DNA from: an uncultured Litoreibacter sp.
GTDB lineage: Bacteria > Pseudomonadota > Alphaproteobacteria > Rhodobacterales > Rhodobacteraceae
DNA length: 64,000 bases
Reading direction: 5' to 3'
Assembly: GCA_947494645.1 (NCBI GenBank)
Contig: CANLVO010000001.1
Span: 1-64,000 of the forward strand
The notes under the pieces are model-generated. The model did no database searches, was not told where the DNA came from, and saw only the letters and a list, made by a program, of their open reading frames with translations. Made by a program: the position numbers and the translations under genes. Shown in pieces: positions 53,240-61,874 of the stretch. Every line of letters begins with the position of its first letter. Position 1 is the first letter of the stretch.

Positions 53240-54322
53240 CTACGCCACCTCCCGCTTACCAAACCGGAACCGGAAATTCGTCAGCACATCCACCGCCAGC
53301 AGGAAGAACAACAGCATACCTTGGAAGGCCTGAATGGCCGCGGCGGGCAGTCCAAGCGAAGACTGCGCGGCCTCTCCGCCGATATATGTCAGCGCCAACA
53401 AGAGCCCCGCCAGCAAGATGCCCACGGGATGCAGACGGCCCAGAAATGCCACGATAATCGCGGTGAACCCGTAGCCGACGTTGAAATCAATGCTGACCTG
53501 ACCTGCAGGGCCAGAGACCTCAAACAGCCCCGCCAACCCGGCCAATGCGCCGGACATGCCAAGGCAAAACAGGATCAGCCGGGACGGGTTCACGCCCCCG
53601 AACCGCGCCGCCCGTGGGGCCTGGCCTGCTAGCTTGATCTGATACCCCATCTGGTGCCGCGCAAAGAGCACATAGGCAAAGATCACCGCGATCAGGGCCG
53701 CAACCACGCCCCAATGGATGCCTGTACCTGCCATCAGCTCGGCATTGTGGCCGCTCGGATAGCTGCGAAAGTTGCGCGACCCGGGAAAGCCTGCGCCATC
53801 AGGGTTCTTCAATGCGCCTAGCGCCATCGAGGCCAGAATGAATTCCGCCACATAGACCAACAGCAGCGAGACCAGAATTTCATTGGTGTTGAACTTCACC
53901 CGCAAAATGCCCGGGATCATCGCCCAGAGAAAGCCGCCCAATGCGCCCGCCAGAACCATCAGCGGGAATACGATGAAGCTGTCAAAGGGGTAAAATGCCA
54001 GCCCCACCGCCGCGCCGCAAATGGCGCCAATAATGTATTGCCCCTCCGCGCCGATATTCCAGATGTTTGCCCGAAACCCCATCGACAACCCAATAGCAAT
54101 CAATATCAGCGGCCCGGCCTTCACCAGCAATTGACCACGATAATAGAACGCGAACTCACCCAGGATCGGATCCCAGAAGATCGTGCGGATCGCCTCCACT
54201 GGGTCCTTGCCCAGAACGGCAAACATCACGCCGCCCGCAATCATGGTCAGCAGCACGGCCAAAGGTGGCGTTGCCCAAGACCAGACCCGAGACGGCTCGG
54301 GACGTTTTTCCAAAGTGATCAC
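53240..54322 (-). CDS. ABC transporter permease (nucleoside/purine type), first subunit
   Basis: The 360-residue permease has about ten helices. Family features are GLSMGFRANIWNIGAEGQYI, FNTNEILVSLLLVYVAEFIL, the EAA-like loop AGQAPRAARFGGVNPSRLIL and VSIDFNVGYGFTAIIVAFLG. It resembles the YufP/BmpC type. It follows the ATPase gene by 42 bases, with a dispersed repeat in the gap. Confidence 0.92.
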   Translation of the reverse strand: MITLEKRPEPSRVWSWATPPLAVLLTMIAGGVMFAVLGKDPVEAIRTIFWDPILGEFAFYYRGQLLVKAGPLILIAIGLSMGFRANIWNIGAEGQYIIGAICGAAVGLAFYPFDSFIVFPLMVLAGALGGFLWAMIPGILRVKFNTNEILVSLLLVYVAEFILASMALGALKNPDGAGFPGSRNFRSYPSGHNAELMAGTGIHWGVVAALIAVIFAYVLFARHQMGYQIKLAGQAPRAARFGGVNPSRLILFCLGMSGALAGLAGLFEVSGPAGQVSIDFNVGYGFTAIIVAFLGRLHPVGILLAGLLLALTYIGGEAAQSSLGLPAAAIQAFQGMLLFFLLAVDVLTNFRFRFGKREVA

Positions 54323-54329
54323 GCCAGCC

Positions 54330-54352
54330 CCATCACTGCTTCAAAAATACTC
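54330..54352. repeat. Dispersed repeat between ABC genes (GAGTATTT family)
   Basis: On the minus strand this reads GAGTATTTTTGAAGCAGTGA followed by TGG. It is a relative of the sequence at 24438-24461 (most positions equal). It lies in the 42-base gap between the ATPase and permease genes, so it may affect mRNA processing inside the operon. Confidence 0.55.
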
Positions 54353-54364
54353 ATGACCCGGTTG

Positions 54365-55879
54365 CTACCCATGCGCTGTCTCCAGATCATGTGCGCCGCC
54401 CATCATCAGTCCAATCTGTTCCACGCTGAGCCCTGCGGCGGGCACAGGCGGTGTCAGGCGACCTTCGTTCAGGGCAGCGAACCGGTCCGAGATCTCCATC
54501 AACTCGTCCAAATCTTGAGAGATCACGATGATTGCCGCCCCGCCAGCGGCCAAGTCCAGAATTGCCTGCCGGATCGCAGCGGCAGCGGCCGCATCCACGC
54601 CCCAAGTGGGCTGGTTGACCACCAAGACCTCCGGCTCCTGCATGATCTCGCGGCCAATCACGTATTTCTGCAGATTACCGCCAGACAGTGCCCGCGCCGC
54701 CGTTTGCGGTCCGGGCGTGCGCACGTCAAATTGCGCGATCACCTCTTTCGTGTAACCCTCCGCCGCGCGCCAGTTCACAAACCCTCTCCGCGCCAGCGAT
54801 TTGCGGGTGGTGGCAGTCAGCACGGCGTTTTCGGTCAAGCTCATATCAGGTGCGGCGGCATGCCCCAATCGCTCTTCCGGCGCGGCCAGCACCCCAAGAG
54901 CGCGTCGCTCATTTGGACCCAATGCACCAATGTCCTGACCCTCAAACCAAAGCTGGCCAACGGCCGCGGGCATTTCGCCCGACAAGGCCCCGGTCAGCTC
55001 GTCTTGCCCATTGCCGGCCACACCGCCAATGCCCAGAATTTCACCGCGATGCACGCTCAGGCTTATATCCTTCAAAGACGTCCCAAAGGCGGAGGGCGCC
55101 GCCATCGACAGCCCCCGCAATTCCAACGCCACTTGTGTGGTTTCATGCGGCTTGCGCTCGGGCACATGCAGCGCTGAGCCCACCATCATTTCCGCCATCG
55201 CCCGGGCAGTTTCCACCCGAGGATCACAAGTGCCGACATTCTTGCCCAGCCGCAAAATCGTCGCCGCGTCGCACAGCGTGCGGATCTCTTCCAGCTTGTG
55301 CGAAATATAAAGAATCGAGGTCCCCTCAGAGCGCAGTTTTTCCAGTGTCTGAAACAGGATGCTGACCTCTTGCGGGGTCAAGACGCTGGTGGGCTCGTCC
55401 ATGATCAGCAGCTTGGGGTTTTGCAAAAGGCATCGGATAATCTCTACCCGCTGACGCTCGCCCGCCGACAGATCGCCCACCAACCGCGATGGGTCCAGAG
55501 GCAGACCATAGGCGTTTGACACCTCGGTGATCCGCGCCGCCAGATCGCGCATTTTGGGCGGGTCTTCCATGCCGAGCGCAATGTTTTCGGCCACGTCCAA
55601 CGCCTCAAACAGGCTGAAATGCTGGAAAACCATCGCAACCCCGGCAGCCCGCGCCGCACGTGGCTCGGCGGGCGCGAAGGGTTGTCCCAAGAACCGCATT
55701 TGCCCTGCGTCAGGCTTGACCAGCCCGTAGATCATCTTGACCAAGGTTGACTTGCCCGCGCCATTCTCGCCCAGCAACGCGTGGACCTCGCCGGGTTGAA
55801 TGGTCAATGACACGTCGTCATTGGCGACGACCCCGGGATAGGCTTTGGTCAGCCCCGCAAGCTCCAAAACTGCGCTCAT
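54365..55879 (-). CDS. ABC transporter ATP-binding protein (two NBDs, nucleoside/sugar type)
   Basis: This 504-residue protein has two ABC domains. The first has Walker A GENGAGKSTLVKM, signature LSAGERQRVEI and Walker B LLIMDEPTSVL; the second, as in sugar and nucleoside importers, has a weak Walker A (GGVAGNGQDEL) and a variant signature LSGGNLQKYVIG. It energises the two permeases. Its start overlaps the xdhC stop (ATGA), which ties transport to xanthine oxidation. Confidence 0.95.
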   Translation of the reverse strand: MSAVLELAGLTKAYPGVVANDDVSLTIQPGEVHALLGENGAGKSTLVKMIYGLVKPDAGQMRFLGQPFAPAEPRAARAAGVAMVFQHFSLFEALDVAENIALGMEDPPKMRDLAARITEVSNAYGLPLDPSRLVGDLSAGERQRVEIIRCLLQNPKLLIMDEPTSVLTPQEVSILFQTLEKLRSEGTSILYISHKLEEIRTLCDAATILRLGKNVGTCDPRVETARAMAEMMVGSALHVPERKPHETTQVALELRGLSMAAPSAFGTSLKDISLSVHRGEILGIGGVAGNGQDELTGALSGEMPAAVGQLWFEGQDIGALGPNERRALGVLAAPEERLGHAAAPDMSLTENAVLTATTRKSLARRGFVNWRAAEGYTKEVIAQFDVRTPGPQTAARALSGGNLQKYVIGREIMQEPEVLVVNQPTWGVDAAAAAAIRQAILDLAAGGAAIIVISQDLDELMEISDRFAALNEGRLTPPVPAAGLSVEQIGLMMGGAHDLETAHG

Positions 55880-56832
55880 GCTGTGGCTTGACCCTTCTCC
55901 ACGCTGGCCCCCTCAGCCCGCAACGCCAAAACTAGCGCGGAGGCGACGCCCAGAGCAATAGCCTGCGGCTCCTTTCCGAGCTTTGGTTCGCCAATCGGGC
56001 AGGTGATGCGCGCAATTTGGGCAGGGTCATGACCCAATGCCGTCAGCCTACGCTGAAACCGCACCCATTTGGTGGCCGAGCCGATCAGCCCGATAAATGC
56101 CGCAGGCCGCCCTAAAAGGGCATGACACAGCGCCAAATCAAGTGCGTGGGAATAGGTCAGGATCAAGTGATGCGCCTCGGGCGGGGCCAAACGGCTTGCG
56201 GCAGCGATATCGGCTGCGGGCAGGGCGGTGACCCCATCAGGGATGTCATCTGGAAAGCGCTCCGGCGCCGTATCAACCCAGGTGATGTCCACCGTATTGA
56301 GCGGCGCAAGAACCCTCACAATGGCGCGCCCAACATGACCGGCGCCATAGACCCAGACGGGGGTCGCAGCCACATGCAGTGGTTCGCAGAGCCAGCCTGT
56401 GTCAAACACCACCTCTGCGGTTTGCGTGCCGTTCCGTGCCCCAGCCTGCGCCCGTTCGATAGAAAGCGGCTTGGTCGCCTCCCCCTCGCAACGGCGCACG
56501 TAGACCCCCGTGCCCTCCATCTCAGACAGAATACCTTGGTCAAACACCTCGCTGACCAGCACCACCGCGCCGCCGCAGCATTGCCCGCGAGACGGCCCCA
56601 AGGCGACCCGCTCGACATGGGAACGCCCATCACCCAGCCGCGCCCTCAACGCGCGGACAGCTTCAAATTCCAAAGCCCCGCCGCCAATCGTACCTGATTG
56701 CCCGGTTTGCCAGACGAGCATCGCGGTGCCTGCCTCCCGCGGCGCAGAGCCCTTGTGATCCACGACCACAATCCGTCCGACCCGACCATGCCGCGAGACA
56801 GCTTCTTTCAACTGGGCCAGATCAAAACTCAT
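55876..56832 (-). CDS. xdhC: Xanthine dehydrogenase accessory protein XdhC
   Basis: XdhC (318 residues) delivers sulfurated molybdenum cofactor to XdhB. The N-terminal XdhC/CoxI domain has SAPREAGTAMLV and TIGGGALEFEAVRALRAR; the C-terminal Rossmann domain has VWVYGAGHVGRAIV. The terminal IGSATKWVRFQRRLTALGHD is also typical. The start at MSFDLAQLKE overlaps the xdhB stop by four bases. Confidence 0.95.
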   Translation of the reverse strand: MSFDLAQLKEAVSRHGRVGRIVVVDHKGSAPREAGTAMLVWQTGQSGTIGGGALEFEAVRALRARLGDGRSHVERVALGPSRGQCCGGAVVLVSEVFDQGILSEMEGTGVYVRRCEGEATKPLSIERAQAGARNGTQTAEVVFDTGWLCEPLHVAATPVWVYGAGHVGRAIVRVLAPLNTVDITWVDTAPERFPDDIPDGVTALPAADIAAASRLAPPEAHHLILTYSHALDLALCHALLGRPAAFIGLIGSATKWVRFQRRLTALGHDPAQIARITCPIGEPKLGKEPQAIALGVASALVLALRAEGASVEKGQATA

Positions 56833-59114
56833 CCGCGCACCCGTTTCACGGCCTGCAAGACCTGCTCTGCTGTCGCCGGAGCCTGCAGGTCCGGGTAGGC
56901 CTCCCCGCAACTTGCCACCGCATCCGAGAGCGCCAGCAACGCCGATATTCCCAGCATCAAGGGCGGCTCGCCGACGGCTTTAGACCGGTAGATGGTTGGC
57001 TCCGGCGCCTCTCCATCCCACAAATCAACGTTGAATATCTCGGGCCGGTCAGAGGCGCAGGGAATTTTGTAAGTCGCAGGCGCATGGGTCCGCAGCGCGC
57101 CCGTGTCGTCCCAGACCAACTCCTCGGTGGTCAACCAGCCTGCGCCTTGCACATAGCCGCCCTCGATCTGGCCAATATCGAGGCCCGGGTTCAGCGAGCT
57201 GCCACAATCATGCAATATGTCTGTGCGCAAAATACGGTTCTCGCCGGTCAGCGTGTCGATCACCACTTCGGTCACCGCCGCGCCATAGGCGAAGTAGTAG
57301 AACGGTCGGCCCTGCCCGGCGATCCGGTCCCATGCCACGTCCGGGGTCGCGTAAAACCCAGTGGCTGACAGCGAAATCCGAGCCTCGTAGGCCGACTTCA
57401 CGGCCTCTGCGAAACTGACGGTGCGCCCATCGGCCACTACCATCCCGTCTTCGAACACAGCCCCGCCGCCCAGATGTTCTGAAATACGGTCGCGGATCGT
57501 TTCACATGCCGCTTTTACCGCCATTCCGTTGAGGTCCGTCCCCGAAGAGGCCGCCGTGGCCGAGGTATTGGGCACCTTGCCTGTATCGGTCGCGGTGATC
57601 TGCACGGTCTCAAGCGGCATGCCAAACGCGGAGGCTGCAACCTGCGCCACTTTGGTAAACAGGCCTTGCCCCATCTCCGTGCCGCCATGGTTCAGATGAA
57701 TGGAGCCGTCTTGATAGACATGCACCAGCGCGCCTGCCTGGTTCAGATGTGTCAGCGTGAAAGAGATCCCAAACTTTACCGGGCTTAGAGAGATCCCACG
57801 CTTCAAGACGTTGTGTTTCGCGTTCCATGCGGCAACCTTGGTCCGCCGCTCTTGATAGGCGCTTGATCCCTCCAGTTGGTCGATCAAATCCTGCAAAATA
57901 AAATCGGTTACTGGCATCCCGTAAGGCGTCGTATTGGCCTCCGCAGACTTCCCATGTTTCGAAATATCCCCGCCGGAGGCATAAAAATTCGCGCGCCGCA
58001 CCTGCAACGGGTCCATCCCCAAATGATGTGCGATATGGTCGACAACCCGCTCCATCCCCAACATGCCCTGCGGGCCGCCAAATCCGCGAAACGCGGTGGC
58101 GCTTTGGGTGTTGGTTTTCAATCGGTGCGAGGTGATGCGGACGTGATCAAGCAAATAGGCATTGTCAGCATGCAACATCGCGCGGTCCGCCACGGGCAGC
58201 GACAGGTCTTGGGCCCAACCGCAACGGGTGTAATGCGTAAACTCAAGCCCGGTGATCCGGCCCGCGTCATCAAAACCAACGTCATATACCACCCGGAAGT
58301 CATGCCGCTTTCCGGTGATCGTCATATCGTCATCGCGGTCATACCGCATCTTCACTGGGCGCTTCAGGCGGTCGGCCACAACCGCGCAGGCGACGCAAAG
58401 CGCGTTGCCCTGGCTTTCCTTGCCGCCAAACCCGCCACCCATGCGGCGCACCTCGACGCGGACAGCGTTCATGGCCCGGCCCAAAGCGTCGGCCACCTTG
58501 TGCTGTATCTCCGTCGGGTGTTGGGAGGAGGCATGCACCACCATCTCCCCGCTCTCTTGCGGCAGGGCGAGGGCGGCTTGGCCTTCGAGATAGAAATGCT
58601 CCTGCCCGCCGATATCGATGCGTCCCTGAATACGGTGCGCCCCGGCGCTCAGCCCGGATTCCACATCGCCCTTGGCATAGACGCGTGGTCCTTCTTCAAA
58701 GCGGCTATTGGCCGCAAGCGCGTCCTCAATCGACAGGATCGGGGTCTCGGGCTCATAGCTTACATTGCCTAACCGGGCGGCTTTGCGGGCCGCCAGATGC
58801 GAGCGGGCGACCACCAGAAACACCGGTTGGCCAACATAATGCAAGGTGCCATCCGCCAGCAGCGGCTCGTCATGCGCTGAGGGGGAGACGTCATTGGCAT
58901 AAGGCAAGTCCTGCGCCGTCAGCACGGCAACCACGCCGGGTGCCGCCCGAACCTGCGATAGGTCCATCCCGGTGATCCTGCCGCGCGCGATGTTCGACAG
59001 CCCGAAGGCCAAATGCAGCGTGCCGCTTGGGGTCGGGATGTCGTCGACATAGCGTGCCGCGCCGGTGACATGCAGCGGACCGCTATCGTGTTTGCTGGAG
59101 GTGCCCACGCTCAT
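56829..59114 (-). CDS. xdhB: Xanthine dehydrogenase, molybdopterin-binding subunit
   Basis: XdhB (761 residues) is the catalytic subunit that hydroxylates hypoxanthine and xanthine at the molybdenum centre. Cofactor motifs are present: MGGGFGGKESQGN at about residue 222, FRGFGGPQGMLG near 339, the ASSGTDLNG segment, and the active-site glutamate in KAVGEPPLMLG at about residue 720. Oddly, residues 382-389 (GDISKHGK) are encoded by a copy of the 22-base dispersed repeat seen also between genes; the stretch from FYASG to TTPYG seems several residues longer than I expect in relatives. The insertion keeps the frame. Confidence 0.95.
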   Translation of the reverse strand: MSVGTSSKHDSGPLHVTGAARYVDDIPTPSGTLHLAFGLSNIARGRITGMDLSQVRAAPGVVAVLTAQDLPYANDVSPSAHDEPLLADGTLHYVGQPVFLVVARSHLAARKAARLGNVSYEPETPILSIEDALAANSRFEEGPRVYAKGDVESGLSAGAHRIQGRIDIGGQEHFYLEGQAALALPQESGEMVVHASSQHPTEIQHKVADALGRAMNAVRVEVRRMGGGFGGKESQGNALCVACAVVADRLKRPVKMRYDRDDDMTITGKRHDFRVVYDVGFDDAGRITGLEFTHYTRCGWAQDLSLPVADRAMLHADNAYLLDHVRITSHRLKTNTQSATAFRGFGGPQGMLGMERVVDHIAHHLGMDPLQVRRANFYASGGDISKHGKSAEANTTPYGMPVTDFILQDLIDQLEGSSAYQERRTKVAAWNAKHNVLKRGISLSPVKFGISFTLTHLNQAGALVHVYQDGSIHLNHGGTEMGQGLFTKVAQVAASAFGMPLETVQITATDTGKVPNTSATAASSGTDLNGMAVKAACETIRDRISEHLGGGAVFEDGMVVADGRTVSFAEAVKSAYEARISLSATGFYATPDVAWDRIAGQGRPFYYFAYGAAVTEVVIDTLTGENRILRTDILHDCGSSLNPGLDIGQIEGGYVQGAGWLTTEELVWDDTGALRTHAPATYKIPCASDRPEIFNVDLWDGEAPEPTIYRSKAVGEPPLMLGISALLALSDAVASCGEAYPDLQAPATAEQVLQAVKRVRG
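57948..57979. repeat. Dispersed repeat copy 3, inside xdhB
   Basis: The 22-base core at 57948-57969 differs from the copies at 34716-34737 and 43719-43740 in three central positions only, and the CCTCC box also lies beyond it (57975-57979). It falls within xdhB in the coding sense of the minus strand (GGATATTTC, TCG-type centre, ACATGGGAAG) and encodes G-D-I-S-K-H-G-K. Confidence 0.8.
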
Positions 59115-60472
59115 GGCCGCACCTCCAGCACGTCTGTCGGGTTCTTCTCGCTGTCTTCAAGGCAACGTTGTAGAAGTGCTTTGGCGACCTGCATCCGGTA
59201 CTCTGCCGAGGCCCGCATGTCGGACAACGGGGTGAAATCCTGTTCAAACGCGCTTTGTGCCGAAGCCACCGTCTCAGTGGTCCAAGGCTGACCCAGCAAA
59301 GCCGCTTCCACATGAGAGGCCCGTTTCGGAGTGCCCGCCATGCCGCCAAAAGCGATACGGGCGCCCGTGACGGTGCCGCCGTTGACCGCGATGTTGAAAC
59401 ACCCGCAGACGGCAGAGATATCCTGATCGAAGCGTTTGGAGATTTTGTAGCAACGCAGCGTGTCGGGGTTTTGCGGGATGGTGACGGCTTCCACAAACTC
59501 GCCCGGGGCGCAGTCCTGCTTGCCGTATTCAATGAAGAAGTCCTCGATTGGCATCTCGCGCCGCGCATCCCCTTTGCGCAGATGCAGCGTCGCGCCGAGA
59601 GCTATCAATGCAGGCGGGCTGTCCCCGATGGGCGAGCCGTTGGCGATGTTGCCGCCAATGGTTGCCGCATTGCGCACTTGAACGGAGCCGTAGCGGCGCA
59701 GCATTTCGGCAAAGGAGGGATAAAGGTCGCGCACCGCCTCCAACACTTGGGTAATCGTGCAGGCGGCCCCGATCCTTAGACCAGCCTCGGTCTGTTCGAT
59801 CTGCTGCAAATCAGTGCAGCGGTTGGTAAAGCAAATTTCGTCCAGCTCTCGCAATTGCTTGGTGACCCAAAGCCCGACATCCGTGGCCCCGCCAATCAGC
59901 GTGCCGCCCGGATGCGCCGCGTACCATTCCGCAAGCGCGTCAGACGAGGTTGGGCTAGGATAGGGGGCATCGCTCTCAGGCGTCGGGGCAGCATCTGCCA
60001 TCCATCCAGGCACCGGTTGGGCTGAGGCTTCTTCCGCCGCGCGAATGATCGGCGCGTAGCCTGTGCAGCGGCAAAGATTGCCTGCCACCTGGTCCTCGTG
60101 ATCTGTTGCGCCGTTCATATGAGCGGCGGCCATGGTCGTGATAAAGCCAGGCGTGCAAAAGCCGCATTGGGAGCCGTGGTGGTCCACCATCGCCTGTTGC
60201 ACCGGGTGCAACGCGCCACCGGGCCCGCTGACGCCTTCGACCGTGCGCACGGCGCGGCCATGGAGCTGGCCCATAAACAAGATACAGGAATTCATTGCGA
60301 GCGGTCGTGCGTCTGGTCCGGTCACGATCACCGAGCACGCACCGCAATCCCCTTCATTGCAGCCTTCCTTGGTTCCGGTCAGGCCTTGGCGCTCGCGCAA
60401 AAAGTCGAGCAAGGTCTCAGTCGGGCTGACCTCTGCCTGCACGGTTTCCCCGTTCAGAAGAAACGTCACCAT
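59111..60472 (-). CDS. xdhA: Xanthine dehydrogenase, Fe-S/FAD small subunit
   Basis: XdhA (453 residues) carries two [2Fe-2S] clusters and FAD, passing electrons from XdhB to NAD. Cluster 1 has CNEGDCGAC at residues 38-46 and C63; cluster 2 has CGFC at 103-106 and CRC at 134-136. The FAD domain has LIGGATDVGLWVTKQ and TIGGNIANGSPIGDSPPAL. I start at MVTFLLNGET with AGGA a little upstream; ATG 60511 would add thirteen residues. It is the first gene of the long purine operon. Confidence 0.95.
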   Translation of the reverse strand: MVTFLLNGETVQAEVSPTETLLDFLRERQGLTGTKEGCNEGDCGACSVIVTGPDARPLAMNSCILFMGQLHGRAVRTVEGVSGPGGALHPVQQAMVDHHGSQCGFCTPGFITTMAAAHMNGATDHEDQVAGNLCRCTGYAPIIRAAEEASAQPVPGWMADAAPTPESDAPYPSPTSSDALAEWYAAHPGGTLIGGATDVGLWVTKQLRELDEICFTNRCTDLQQIEQTEAGLRIGAACTITQVLEAVRDLYPSFAEMLRRYGSVQVRNAATIGGNIANGSPIGDSPPALIALGATLHLRKGDARREMPIEDFFIEYGKQDCAPGEFVEAVTIPQNPDTLRCYKISKRFDQDISAVCGCFNIAVNGGTVTGARIAFGGMAGTPKRASHVEAALLGQPWTTETVASAQSAFEQDFTPLSDMRASAEYRMQVAKALLQRCLEDSEKNPTDVLEVRP

Positions 60473-60668
60473 TTTGAATATGTCCTGCCGCCTTACCCGT
60501 TGGTCGGTCATCCTGATGTGCGGTCGATGCGGCGTAGACGGCACGATGAGCAATTCATTTGTGAGCCTAAGCCGCGTGTTAAGGTTTTGGCAACCCTGCC
60601 GCAGTGATCGCACAGTGCCGCCATCATGTTGCACGATTCGTAGGCGATATTGTTCCCATTGAAGAGCT

Positions 60669-61829
60669 ATGGGGATGGCTGCGAGTACAATGTTAAAACG
60701 ATTGTTAAACAGAGGGAAATCAAGTCAGGAGGTCGCTGAAGCGCCTGCTGAAGTTGACGCATTGGCGTCGGACGACGCTGTCGTGACGCGGACCGCAACG
60801 CCCACGACAGTGATCAAACCCAAGCGCGGCGCCAAAAGTATGCGCGACAGCGACATTAAGGACGAAATGGGGCGCTCCGCTGAGCAAATTGCGGCAGAGG
60901 CGGCACAAGAGTTCGATATTGACGCCGTCGTGCGCAAAGCCGCCGCCATGCCTGATGCGGTGGTCGAAAAGCACATCGTGAAATCGCCTTCGGTTGATGC
61001 GCCAAAGCCAACCCGTCTAGCACAACAACAGCATTCACAGACACCAGCTTCACCTGCACCTGCAAGTGCGCCTGCACCTGTTGCGACCCCGTCCAAGCCG
61101 CGCATCTCCATTGCGGCGGGTCACATCCAATTGCCGAGCCCAAGCGTTGAGGCCATCGCGCAAACGCGCAAAGCCCGCGCCGCGTATTGGGACGCAATCG
61201 GCACATCTGACATTGATTTCCTAGGATACCCGGTCTCCCCCCAAGTTTTGGGGATGCCTGCCTGGCCCACACAAACCCAAAGGTTCCGCGTCGTTCGTAC
61301 GGAAAACAGCTTGATCATCGCTTCGGAAGGCCTCAGCGACCCGTTTGGCGCGTTTGACGCCCGCGCTCAGGCGCATGGGCATGGCAATGGTTTCGGGGTC
61401 GAAGTCTTTCTGGAGATCTGCGGCGCTCAGGAGATGTCGGCCGACGACATCCGCAAAACCTGGGCATTTAAGGCAGTCGAACATGTCGCCCGCATCTTCG
61501 CTTTTGGCGAAGACCTCAGCGCTTTGGTGCAGAACAATGACGTATTGTCGGTTGATCTACCCAGCAACTGCGTCCCCGCAGGCTGGATCGTGCCGGGCGT
61601 GGCTGAACCCGCTGGCGCCCTGCTGAACATTGGCCTGCCCAATGGCCGCTCGACTTTTGACGGCATGCCGCTTGGCACTGTCAGGGCCGTTCCGTTAACG
61701 CCGATCTATCCCGAAGAGCTGGAATCTTGCCTGATTGAAGGCGCATCTGAGCGCCGCGCTTTGGCGAACGATCTGTTGACCACAGGCATCGGCCACCGGA
61801 TGAGAACCTCGCGCACCAGCCTGCGCTAA
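60669..61829 (+). CDS. Uncharacterised protein with possible SUFU-like domain
   Basis: The 386-residue protein has a disordered first third: charged, with a P/A/S-rich linker at about residues 115-145. Residues about 160-300 are a folded region with DFLGYPVSPQVLGMPAWPTQ, RFRVVRTENSLIIASEGLSD and FGVEVFLEIC, vaguely like suppressor-of-fused domains. That likeness is weak. Start MGMAASTMLK at 60669 is preceded by GAAGAG; a later ATG at 60690 is possible. It is 45 bases upstream of dnaE and may be cotranscribed. Confidence 0.55.
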   Translation: MGMAASTMLKRLLNRGKSSQEVAEAPAEVDALASDDAVVTRTATPTTVIKPKRGAKSMRDSDIKDEMGRSAEQIAAEAAQEFDIDAVVRKAAAMPDAVVEKHIVKSPSVDAPKPTRLAQQQHSQTPASPAPASAPAPVATPSKPRISIAAGHIQLPSPSVEAIAQTRKARAAYWDAIGTSDIDFLGYPVSPQVLGMPAWPTQTQRFRVVRTENSLIIASEGLSDPFGAFDARAQAHGHGNGFGVEVFLEICGAQEMSADDIRKTWAFKAVEHVARIFAFGEDLSALVQNNDVLSVDLPSNCVPAGWIVPGVAEPAGALLNIGLPNGRSTFDGMPLGTVRAVPLTPIYPEELESCLIEGASERRALANDLLTTGIGHRMRTSRTSLR

Positions 61830-61874
61830 GTAAGCGACTTTCGCCCGCCCGCAGCTGTGTCTAGGGTGAGCGAT

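Noticed and set aside
57876-58772. 298-codon ORF opposite xdhB
   Set aside because: Shadow of xdhB with no recognisable protein features.
60473-60668. Purine riboswitch upstream of xdhA
   Set aside because: I could not recognise a purine or xanthine aptamer consensus in this leader.
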